Shown: positions 14,894-20,556 of the stretch, one piece after another
Numbering within the stretch: the first letter of the stretch is position 1
Layout: every line of letters begins with the position of its first letter
From: Clostridium sp. UBA6640
GTDB taxonomy: Bacteria; Bacillota; Clostridia; Clostridiales; Clostridiaceae
DNA: 20,556 bases
Assembly (NCBI RefSeq): GCF_002455975.1
Contig: NZ_DKLM01000103.1
Span: forward strand, 2,038-22,593
Reading direction: 5' to 3'
The notes under the pieces: model-generated
Database searches by the model: none
Seen by the model: only the letters and a program-made list of their open reading frames with translations
What the model was told of the DNA's origin: nothing
Made by a program: the position numbers and the translations under genes

Positions 14894-15208
14894 AGCACTA
14901 TGCTGGTGGGCTTTTATACATGTTGAGTTGATACTTAAATTTTCATAATCTGCATCAGAGACTAACTCTTTAAAAATTATTAATAGAGTGCCGTCATCAC
15001 GCCACTTACAAAAACGACTATATACTGTTTTCCATGAGCCAAAACGTTCTGGCAAATCACGCCATGCTGCACAACTTCTTGCAATCCATAGTATTGCATT
15101 AAACATTACCCTATTATTTTGGGGAGGTCTTCCTGTTTTCGCCACGGGAAATAAGTCCTTTATTTGATTCCATTGTTCATCCGATATTTCATAACGCTTT
15201 TGTGTCAT
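14861..15208 (-). pseudogene. Truncated IS5-family (IS427-like) transposase
   Basis: Begins M-T-Q-K-R-Y-E-I-S-D-E-Q-W and continues with A-K-T-G-R-P-P, A-I-L-W-I-A-R-S and W-R-D-L-P-E-R-F-G-S-W-K, the N-terminal domain (DUF4096-like) of IS5/IS427 transposases, up to C-I-K-A-H-Q-H-S-A-G. The last nine codons (F-N-L-A-S-F-Q-E-E) are read from the inverted repeat of the IS4-type element, which cut the gene at 14893/14894. The catalytic C-terminal half is missing and was not found elsewhere in the window. GAGG lies before the ATG at 15208. Not functional. Confidence 0.88.
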
Positions 15209-15286
15209 AATTTTAACCTCGAAGTTTTTTATAGTATTATATCTAAAATTTAAGTCTTGTGCACTACCTAGTTTTCAGACACACCC
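14894..15286 (-). mobile_element. Remnant of an IS5-family element (5' part only)
   Basis: It runs from the outer terminal repeat at 15271-15286 (minus strand GGGTGTGTCTGAAAAC) through the leader and the first two thirds of the shown transposase fragment to the junction with the IS4-type element at 14894. The base next to the repeat reads CTAG, a common IS5/IS427 target type. Its other end is missing. Confidence 0.65.
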
Positions 15287-15354
15287 TAGTATAATAATAC
15301 GATTAGGCTATTATGTCAATTATTGATTGAAATTATCGCAAAATATATACATAT

Positions 15355-15383
15355 TTTACAATTATTACTAGATAATATACAAT
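15355..15383 (+). promoter_or_regulatory. Promoter-like pair upstream of the secreted protein gene
   Basis: TTTACA (15355-15360) and TACAAT (15378-15383) have an ideal 17-base spacer. The transcript would include the dyad at 15400-15415, the short ORF at 15414-15443 and then the secreted-protein gene, with a leader of about 165 bases. Confidence 0.5.
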
Positions 15384-15399
15384 GACGTTACAAGTAATT

Positions 15400-15415
15400 A
15401 TAATATCAATATTAT
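15400..15415. promoter_or_regulatory. Dyad just downstream of the promoter, operator-like
   Basis: A 7-bp perfect inverted repeat ATAATAT-CA-ATATTAT lies about 20 bases after the -10 box and directly before a strong ribosome site. Its position fits a repressor site or small hairpin. Such A+T dyads also arise by chance here. Confidence 0.3.
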
Positions 15416-15443
15416 GGAGGTGATTCCATTGGTTAATGTATAA
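15414..15443 (+). other. Nine-codon ORF on a near-perfect ribosome site
   Basis: GGAGGTGAT (15416-15424) is a full match to the 16S anti-Shine-Dalgarno. Eight bases after its GGAGG a TTG starts M-V-N-V and stops; in frame, an ATG at 15414 gives nine codons. It may be a leader peptide, or the start of a decayed gene. Promoter and strong site together suggest ribosomes do load here. Confidence 0.3.
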
Positions 15444-15557
15444 CTTTTTAATTACAATTTGAATTTTGTCTTTCTCAATTTGATGTTCTTATTGGATTAA
15501 AAAGAAAATTAATACGTAAATTACTTGACCTAGTTTAGTCAGAAAAGGGGGATAAAA

Positions 15558-16457
15558 ATGAAAAAACTATCTACAAAAATTTTGAGTTTTATACTTGTAT
15601 TATCGATGAGTATTTCAATGGCAGTACCAGCATTTGCAGCAGAACGTAATCCCTATTCAGTTGAGGGTAAATATGTTCAGGAACTAATCGACCTTGATAA
15701 AGAACAAATTAAAGCACTATCTATTAAAGAGGCCGAAGTTCTATTTGAAAAGGCATTTTCCGTTCAGACTGATGACTATACGGAAGATGAAATTCGTCTT
15801 GGATTGGACGGTTTAGCTTTTGGATTAAAATTTCAAAAGGCTATGGATGAAATTAAAGCAACCGTTGAAACTCAACCATCTTATCCATCTTCCAATTCTA
15901 TTATTATGCCACTTTCCACTACAGGTAGTGTACAATATTCAGGAAATATTGGAGTAGCATGGGTTCGTGATACAACAAGTGGTCATTCGCCTTTAACATT
16001 AGGCGAAATTCTATCTGGAACATATACTCTGGAAGTAGACTTCCTTACTTGGGATACCGCAGCAGCCATTTTGGCAGCTAGTGCTAATTATAATGCTTTT
16101 AAAGATTTGGCTGAACTAGTGGCTACTGGTGCTGCAGGTACTGCATTATCTGCCTATATTTGCAGTGTTTTAGGTATTACAGGAGGCCCAGCAACAATTA
16201 CATCCGTTGCGGTAGGGGCAGTTGTTGGGCTAGGTTGGAACTGGCTAAAAAGTATTGACCGTTCGAGAATGTACGATTGTTTTGCAGGCATGAATAAAAG
16301 CAAAAATCAATACATGAAAGTACAGTTTATGTGGTCAAGCAATATGGTAAATAAATTCTACTCCACTATTTCTAAAACCAGTTCTATTTCCAATCCATTC
16401 TCTGGAAAGTATGGCGATTGGTATAAGGATAGATATGGTTATTTATACAGCTATTAA
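15558..16457 (+). CDS. Secreted protein with hydrophobic hairpin, possible bacteriocin or pore-former
   Basis: A 299-residue protein. Residues 1-27 are a classical signal peptide (K-K-L, hydrophobic core, A-F-A then A-E), so the protein is exported. The mature part starts with an acidic helical region (about 30-105). It is followed by a Ser/Pro-rich turn, a strand-like region (S-V-Q-Y-S-G-N-I-G-V-A-W), and a long Ala/Gly-rich hydrophobic stretch (185-229) made of two helices split by G-I-T-G-G-P-A-T. It ends in an aromatic, Gly/Tyr-rich tail. The hydrophobic hairpin recalls membrane-active bacteriocins. A relation to the large geobacillin-26-like bacteriocins is a guess I cannot confirm. GGGGG precedes ATG 15558. 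The base composition is visibly richer in G+C than the hydrogenase genes (about 40% against under 30% in lines counted), suggesting transfer. A small membrane-protein gene follows, as an immunity gene would. Confidence 0.7.
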   Translation: MKKLSTKILSFILVLSMSISMAVPAFAAERNPYSVEGKYVQELIDLDKEQIKALSIKEAEVLFEKAFSVQTDDYTEDEIRLGLDGLAFGLKFQKAMDEIKATVETQPSYPSSNSIIMPLSTTGSVQYSGNIGVAWVRDTTSGHSPLTLGEILSGTYTLEVDFLTWDTAAAILAASANYNAFKDLAELVATGAAGTALSAYICSVLGITGGPATITSVAVGAVVGLGWNWLKSIDRSRMYDCFAGMNKSKNQYMKVQFMWSSNMVNKFYSTISKTSSISNPFSGKYGDWYKDRYGYLYSY

Positions 16458-16484
16458 TAAAAACTGAAATTTTATTTATGTATG

Positions 16485-16523
16485 TAATAAGGGGTATAAA
16501 ACTCTTATACCCCTTATTATTTT
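16485..16523 (+). terminator. Strong terminator between the secreted protein and membrane protein genes
   Basis: A perfect 15-bp stem (16485-16499, core AAGGGGTATAA, with 16505-16519) has a 5-base loop and is followed by TTTT. It ends only a few bases before the ribosome site of the next gene, so it should limit or modulate read-through into it. Confidence 0.85.
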
Positions 16524-16536
16524 AAGGTGGTGGAAT

Positions 16537-16803
16537 ATGAGAAAAAAGATAAGTTATCTTATTGGCATAATTTTAATAATAATCTTCGCTTTTTGGGCTA
16601 CAGAGTATCTACTTTATACTTTGTTTATCAAAGGAAGCAAATTGTTCATTCTTTGCTTTCTTTTATTTTTACTAATGGTATCACTCTTTGTAGGAATAAT
16701 AAACAAATTCGATTTACCGAACAAAATAATTGCACCTATTATAGTGCTATTTGCCGTTCTTGTCAGTCTAGGCATATTGAAAGTTACACTTCCTTATTTA
16801 TAA
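16537..16803 (+). CDS. Small three-helix membrane protein, possible immunity protein
   Basis: An 88-residue, very hydrophobic protein with three predicted membrane helices (about 5-27, 34-55 and 65-86) separated by short basic or polar turns (K-G-S-K; N-K-F-D-L-P-N-K). AAGGTGGTGG immediately precedes ATG 16537 with good spacing. A second frame over the same DNA is open but has a much less natural composition. It sits 79 bases after the secreted-protein gene, beyond a terminator, and has its own terminator behind it. Small multi-helix membrane proteins in this position are often immunity proteins for a co-encoded bacteriocin, but no family was recognised and this role is inference. Confidence 0.65.
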   Translation: MRKKISYLIGIILIIIFAFWATEYLLYTLFIKGSKLFILCFLLFLLMVSLFVGIINKFDLPNKIIAPIIVLFAVLVSLGILKVTLPYL

Positions 16804-16809
16804 TCATAT

Positions 16810-16857
16810 AAAAGAACAGGAATCGGTAGGTTGATGATCTGCATTCCGGTTCTTTTT
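16810..16857. terminator. Terminator after the small membrane protein gene
   Basis: AAAAGAACAGGAAT (16810-16823) pairs with ATTCCGGTTCTTTT (16843-16856) with a single mismatch around a 19-base loop. The T-rich end serves the plus strand, and the A-rich start would serve the minus strand. Confidence 0.65.
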
Positions 16858-17090
16858 AAATTATAGAGACTATACCTACCAAATAAAAAAACGGTGGTTT
16901 GGTGGGCGTTCCAATATGCCTAAATATTATTACCCTCCAAGCCCGTAAAGTTTGGAGGGATTTCTTATGTGTTGGTCAATTCAATCTACATCACTGCAGA
17001 TTTGTTACATCAATATTAGGTTATCTGCATAACCGATTTTTATACAAGAGTGTCTTGCGAAAAAGAATGAACCGTCCCTTGAAGTTAAAG
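16858..17090. other. Gene-free junction with hairpins and one isolated repeat arm
   Basis: No credible gene. It contains an inverted repeat CCTACCAAA/TTTGGTGGG near 16876-16905, a hairpin CCCTCCAA/TTGGAGGG (16933-16940, 16952-16959), and at 17060-17078 the 19 bases AAAAAGAATGAACCGTCCC. These last bases are identical to one arm of the long hairpin in repeat copy A; the partner arm is absent. It may mark the edge of transferred DNA. Confidence 0.5.
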
Positions 17091-18848
17091 TTATATTTTT
17101 AATAATATATGATTTATATCTTCGCTAACCTTAATTCTTTCATCATAGACCCATTCTTCATCAAAATTTAAGTTAAAAACTTTTGAAAATGAATAGTATA
17201 AATTTATTTTTTGATAATATGTTTCTAGTTCATATAGGTCTTTAAATTTATATGTAGGTTTTGAGAATTCCTTAGTTTTAGAGATAAATATTTCGTCCAT
17301 ATAATAGAGAAAACAATTCATTATATCTTTATTGCTTACATCGAAGGGTATTTTTAAAAGTTTCCATTGAATTACTTCATCTAATTTATAATTTTTTATG
17401 CTATCTAAAACAATTAAATATTCTCCTATGTCCATCTTTCTATAATAGGGTATAGTTTCTTCCATAGTGCTCCATAATGCTAATTTCTCTCTTAACGGTA
17501 AGGTTTTAATTTTTAAAATTTCTTCACTTGGCCCTAAAACTGCTGATTCTATAAGTTCATCTTTTATTTCTAAATTATCATTAATAAATTCTTGGGTATT
17601 ACCATAAGAAGCTACGAATCCCTCATCATAAATTCCCTTTCTTCCAGCTCTTCCTGCAATTTGTTTTACTTCTTGAGAGTTTAAGTATCTTACTTCATTT
17701 CCATCAAACTTTTTAATTTCCATAAACACTATTCTTCTTATAGGTAAATTTACGCCCATACCGATAGCATCAGTAGATACTAGCATACTACTTTCCCCAT
17801 TTATAAATTGTTCATACTGCTTCCTTCTAACCTCCGGCGGTAAATCTCCATATATCATACTTGATTTTATTCCTAAATTTGAATAGAAGCTTCCTAATTC
17901 TAATACTCTTTTTTTAGAAAATACTACTAGAGCATCTCCTGATTTGACATCTTTATAAGAAAATTGTTTATGCTCTGCGATAAGGGGTATATTTCTTTTA
18001 TATTCCTTTATTTCGTACTCTTCTCCACAGTCCTCTAATATATCTATTAATAATTCTTTCGAATTTATAGCACCGCAAACATGTATTTCCTTACAGTTTA
18101 ATGCTAATAATGCCCTGGTCCATGATGCTCCCCTCTGATCATCATTTATCATTTGAATTTCATCTATTATAGCTATTTCATATTCTTCATTTATATTTAA
18201 TTTCTCTATAGTACAAGAAATATGCTCCGCTCCTTCAATTATAATTTCTTCTTCACCGGTTATTAAATTACATTTAACTCCCTCTTTATTGAGCCTTTCA
18301 TAATTTTCTAAAGCAAGTATTCTTAGTGGAGAAAGATAAATACCCTTTGAAGACTCTTTAAGTCTTTGTATTGAGTTGTAGGTTTTCCCTGTATTTGTTT
18401 CGCCAAGATGAAGATAAAACTTTCTTTTAAGTTTCCTTACTTCCTTATATTCATCCTTAGGGTTTAAAGGAAAGATCTCCTCAAATTCCTTAGCCACTAT
18501 TTTAGGAATATGCTCCGTAATAAGAAGTCCCATAATCCCTGATTTAAGATATGCTCCTTCTTTCCCTTTAACTATATCTCTAAAATTAAAACTTGTATTA
18601 TTTTTATGATTATAATCCTGTAAAAGCTTTTGTGACGCATAATTTAATAATTCTAGATATTTATTGCAAATTGTTTTATATTTTTTAATATCTAATTCCT
18701 TGTATTCATTTAACATTCTAAGTTTTTTTCTTATAGCTGCCTCATGCTCCCATAGATTATAAGATTTGCTATGTTTTACTATGTTCTCAATATTATTAAA
18801 CTCATTTCTTATCTTCTTAAAATTTCTTTCTGCCGCTTTATTTTTCAT
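17091..18848 (-). CDS. SUV3-like DExH-box RNA helicase
   Basis: A 585-residue ATP-dependent helicase of superfamily 2, resembling the SUV3/mitochondrial degradosome type. A Lys/Glu-rich helical N-terminus (1-140) precedes the motor. Motif I is G-E-T-N-T-G-K-T (149-156), Ia is L-S-P-L-R-I-L-A, motif II is D-E-I-Q (229-232), V is S-T-D-A-I-G-M-G-V-N-L and VI is Q-I-A-G-R-A-G-R (396-403). In mitochondria, SUV3 works with a ribonuclease in RNA decay; the bacterial role is inferred to be RNA unwinding or decay. The start at 18848 has only a weak site (GAGC), while an inverted repeat 6 bases upstream holds AAAGGACGG in its loop. The gene is alone, with repeat copy B in front of it and gene-free DNA after it. 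Confidence 0.9.
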   Translation of the reverse strand: MKNKAAERNFKKIRNEFNNIENIVKHSKSYNLWEHEAAIRKKLRMLNEYKELDIKKYKTICNKYLELLNYASQKLLQDYNHKNNTSFNFRDIVKGKEGAYLKSGIMGLLITEHIPKIVAKEFEEIFPLNPKDEYKEVRKLKRKFYLHLGETNTGKTYNSIQRLKESSKGIYLSPLRILALENYERLNKEGVKCNLITGEEEIIIEGAEHISCTIEKLNINEEYEIAIIDEIQMINDDQRGASWTRALLALNCKEIHVCGAINSKELLIDILEDCGEEYEIKEYKRNIPLIAEHKQFSYKDVKSGDALVVFSKKRVLELGSFYSNLGIKSSMIYGDLPPEVRRKQYEQFINGESSMLVSTDAIGMGVNLPIRRIVFMEIKKFDGNEVRYLNSQEVKQIAGRAGRKGIYDEGFVASYGNTQEFINDNLEIKDELIESAVLGPSEEILKIKTLPLREKLALWSTMEETIPYYRKMDIGEYLIVLDSIKNYKLDEVIQWKLLKIPFDVSNKDIMNCFLYYMDEIFISKTKEFSKPTYKFKDLYELETYYQKINLYYSFSKVFNLNFDEEWVYDERIKVSEDINHILLKI

Positions 18849-18854
18849 AAGCTC

Positions 18855-18892
18855 AAACTACACCGTCCTTTTATTGGATTCTATTGTAGTTT
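18855..18892 (-). promoter_or_regulatory. Hairpin in the helicase leader, next to the start codon
   Basis: A perfect 8-bp inverted repeat AAACTACA/TGTAGTTT (18855-18862 and 18885-18892) has a 22-base loop containing a Shine-Dalgarno-like AAAGGACGG on the transcript. It ends 6 bases before the ATG. It could control translation or RNA stability; no evidence beyond the fold. Confidence 0.4.
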
Positions 18893-18957
18893 GCTCTTAT
18901 TAAGATAAATCCATGTATAAATATGTTCCTTTAGAATTTAGTGTATATGTTTATAAC

Positions 18958-19229
18958 ATTGATTAGCTGTAGCGGAGAACAGTGTTCTCCATGAAATCCT
19001 TAGATGTGAAAAAAGAACTGACGAACACTATTCGTCCCTACAATGTTGCTAGCAATTGCATTGCTAGTAAAAAATGAGTTAAAGAAATTAATTCGTAAAG
19101 ATTTAATTTCCACCTTAATTCTTCATTCTTCATACTTAATTCTTAATTGCTGTAGATATAGGGATGGTTCATTAAAAATTATAGGATTTATTTATCAATT
19201 TTATTTAAAAAAATAAATCATCCCCTTAT
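18958..19229 (+). repeat. Composite hairpin repeat, copy B
   Basis: Same order of parts as copy A, here on the plus strand. The parts are: ATTGATTAGCTGTAGC; palindrome GGAGAACAGTGTTCTCC (18974-18990); a shorter spacer; palindrome GACGAACACTATTCGTC (19020-19036); CCTACA; an additional hairpin CTAGCAA/TTGCTAG (19049-19067) missing from copy A; the AATTCTTCATTCTTCATAC linker; and the long hairpin with ATAGGGATGGTTCATT (19158-19173) and AATAAATCATCCCCTTAT (19212-19229). No coding potential. Confidence 0.8.
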
Positions 19230-19365
19230 ATAATTGAAACTAGATGACTTTGACTAATTTCACTTCAAAATAATGCTGTAAATTTTTTTCATTTATACCA
19301 TATTGATTAATTTACTTATTTATATTATATTGAAATAATGTATGTAATAAGGGAAGGTGGATAAA

Positions 19366-20139
19366 TTGTTAGTTGATAAAAATTCATTTGATAATATTGA
19401 GAGTTTTATTGAGCATTTGAAGAAAAATGAAAATATTATAGGTATAGTAGAATATGGTGGAAGAACTTATACAGATATGACCGTAGGCGGAGATTATGAT
19501 TTAACTGTAATCTTTGATAAACCTGTGTCTACTAATTTTGCAGGAGTTCATTTTCATATTAATGACATTCCAGTTGACTGTATGCTTTTATCTAAAGAAG
19601 ATTTTATGTTAGATAACCCATTAAATGAGTTTTTGCTTGTTCATCTTAATTGCAATATTTTATACGATAAAGACAATATTACATCAGAATTATTGAAGAA
19701 AATTCAAACTACATGGGCATCAAAAAATAAATTATCTGATTCACAAATATCTCTGTATAGATTTACTTTTAAGCATATACTCGATAAATTAGAGCATAGA
19801 CTTCATGATAATGGACTTTATACGAAATATTTTATTTATTCATCTGTTGATTGGTTTTTATCCTGTTATGCTAATATTAAAGTCTGGGAAATTGGAAAAC
19901 CAAAATTGCATTTAAAACTTATTCAGAATCAAGAACCTGTTCTATTTGAAATTATTTCAAGGTTGTATTCAGAAAGTTCCTTAGAAACACAATTTATATT
20001 ACTTAAGGAATGTGCAGAGTATATGCTGAAAGACATTGGAGGGTTATGGAGAGAAAATGAAGTTTTATTTCATTTATTGCCAGAAGGTAAAAATGATGAA
20101 GATGAACAAAATAGACTTTTAAACATCTTGTTTAATTAA
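19366..20139 (+). CDS. Nucleotidyltransferase-domain protein
   Basis: About 257 residues. The N-terminal third has the minimal nucleotidyltransferase (NTP_transf_2) pattern: Y-G-G-R-T-Y (near 30-35), the metal-binding pair in G-G-D-Y-D-L-T-V (Asp43, Asp45) and a third acid in I-P-V-D-C (Asp71). The rest is helical, as in kanamycin/lincosamide nucleotidyltransferases and similar proteins. The target (small molecule, RNA or protein) cannot be told. A GTG at 19357 lies inside the site GGGAAGGTGG. The TTG at 19366 stands 5 bases after it and is preferred. It is monocistronic between repeats. No separate HEPN partner gene was seen, so a toxin-antitoxin role is only a possibility. A weak hairpin (GATTTTATAAAATC) near 20151 may end the transcript. 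Confidence 0.8.
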   Translation: MLVDKNSFDNIESFIEHLKKNENIIGIVEYGGRTYTDMTVGGDYDLTVIFDKPVSTNFAGVHFHINDIPVDCMLLSKEDFMLDNPLNEFLLVHLNCNILYDKDNITSELLKKIQTTWASKNKLSDSQISLYRFTFKHILDKLEHRLHDNGLYTKYFIYSSVDWFLSCYANIKVWEIGKPKLHLKLIQNQEPVLFEIISRLYSESSLETQFILLKECAEYMLKDIGGLWRENEVLFHLLPEGKNDEDEQNRLLNILFN

Positions 20140-20220
20140 TAGAGTTAGATTTTATAAAATCATTTTAAATTATTGTTTATTAAACAAAAAAAATACTTTA
20201 GATAAGGTTGTCTATCTGAA

Positions 20221-20285
20221 ATATGGGGACGGTTCATTACAAATTATAAAATGAAAATTATTAAAAAGAATGAATCATCTCTTAC
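20221..20285 (+). repeat. Isolated GGGGACGGTTCATT long hairpin
   Basis: ATATGGGGACGGTTCATT (20221-20238) and AATGAATCATCTCTTAC (20269-20285) are imperfect inverted arms, the right arm preceded by AAAAAG as in copy A. This is the terminal hairpin of the composite repeat, present here on its own about 75 bases before copy C. Confidence 0.7.
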
Positions 20286-20329
20286 TTGTAAATTAAGGAT
20301 TAATAATTAAGAGTGAAGAATTTATGTAT

Positions 20330-20353
20330 ATTTCTCAGCAGAAGCTGAGAAAT
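20330..20353. repeat. Short perfect hairpin in front of repeat copy C
   Basis: A 10-bp stem ATTTCTCAGC/GCTGAGAAAT has a 4-base loop. The left side (ATATTTCTCAGCA) recurs at 13244-13256 upstream of the hydrogenase operon. The T-tail is poor, so it is unlikely to be an efficient terminator. Confidence 0.5.
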
Positions 20354-20358
20354 TTAGA

Positions 20359-20541
20359 ATTGATTAGCTGTAGCTGAGAGCAGCGTCCTCCATAAAATCT
20401 AGACCCATTCCTATTATCGGATATTGGACATATAAAAAATGGCGAACAGTGTTCGCCACATAATAACTAGCAATTGTATTGCCAGTTAAAAATAAAGTTA
20501 AAGAAATTATTTTTACTTGAAATAAATTCCTCCTTAATTGT
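20359..20541 (+). repeat. Composite hairpin repeat, copy C, incomplete
   Basis: Carries ATTGATTAGCTGTAGC, a degenerate first palindrome (20375-20391), the CTAGACCCATTCC spacer almost identical to copy A, an intact second palindrome GGCGAACAGTGTTCGCC (20441-20457), and the CTAGCAA-type hairpin (20467-20485) shared with copy B. Similarity stops near CCTTAATT at 20540, after which unrelated bases run to the window edge. The final GGGACGG hairpin is therefore missing here or displaced. Confidence 0.75.
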
Positions 20542-20556
20542 CGGATTGGCCCCCTA

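Noticed and set aside
16527..16811. Second plus-strand open frame over the small membrane protein gene
   Set aside because: It starts with GTG or ATG inside the ribosome site region of the better frame and has an unnatural composition. The three-helix frame explains the DNA better.
16899..17102. Plus-strand open frame ending in R-M-N-R-P-L
   Set aside because: The end is a translation of the repeat arm AATGAACCGTCCC. There is no ribosome site, and it crosses a hairpin and the end of the converging helicase gene.
20359..20541. Hairpin repeats as a CRISPR array
   Set aside because: Repeat units are not regularly spaced, the palindromes differ in sequence, and there are no unique spacers of constant length or cas genes.

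Overview
The window is about 20.5 kb of very A+T-rich DNA. The AGGAGG-type ribosome sites, several TTG starts, dense T-tailed hairpins and the gene families present (DUF2935, YxeA, UviB/BhlA holin, SUV3-like helicase) point to a Clostridium-like member of the Firmicutes. This is a judgement from content, not a database match. No tRNA, rRNA or CRISPR array was seen.

Layout. Positions 1-5230 hold independent small units. These are the 3' part of a DUF2935 gene, a minus-strand FAD-dependent oxidoreductase (COG2509-like) whose 5' leader carries a recognisable guanine-type purine riboswitch, a YxeA-like lipoprotein, and a holin plus amidase pair that looks like a small lysis module without other phage genes.

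Positions 5240-13059 are one long minus-strand operon for a cytoplasmic-type [NiFe] hydrogenase. In transcription order it reads: cytochrome b5-like protein, small subunit, large subunit, maturation protease, hypF, hypC, hypD, hypE. Genes are tightly packed and several overlap. HypF and HypE make the cyanide ligands from carbamoyl phosphate. HypC and HypD assemble the Fe(CN)2CO unit. The protease trims the large subunit after nickel insertion. hypA and hypB are not in this cluster. The small subunit carries no Tat signal, and its proximal-cluster region differs from the classical pattern.

Positions 13060-15290 are a junkyard of mobile DNA. They include a 99-bp CCCTAGGG-bounded mini-element and an IS4-type element with recognisable ends but three in-frame stops in its transposase. 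The IS4-type element is inserted into an IS5-family transposase gene, of which only the 5' part remains.

Beyond this, positions 15355-16857 form an island of visibly higher G+C with a secreted protein and a three-helix membrane protein, separated by a strong terminator. The arrangement resembles a bacteriocin or toxin with its immunity protein, but no family was firmly recognised. A SUV3-like RNA helicase (minus strand) and a stand-alone nucleotidyltransferase (plus strand) fill the remainder.

Three copies of a composite, non-coding, hairpin-rich repeat of about 250-270 bp (2842-3095, 18958-19229, and 20359 to about 20541), plus isolated pieces of it, flank these genes. They are the most distinctive unexplained structure in the window.
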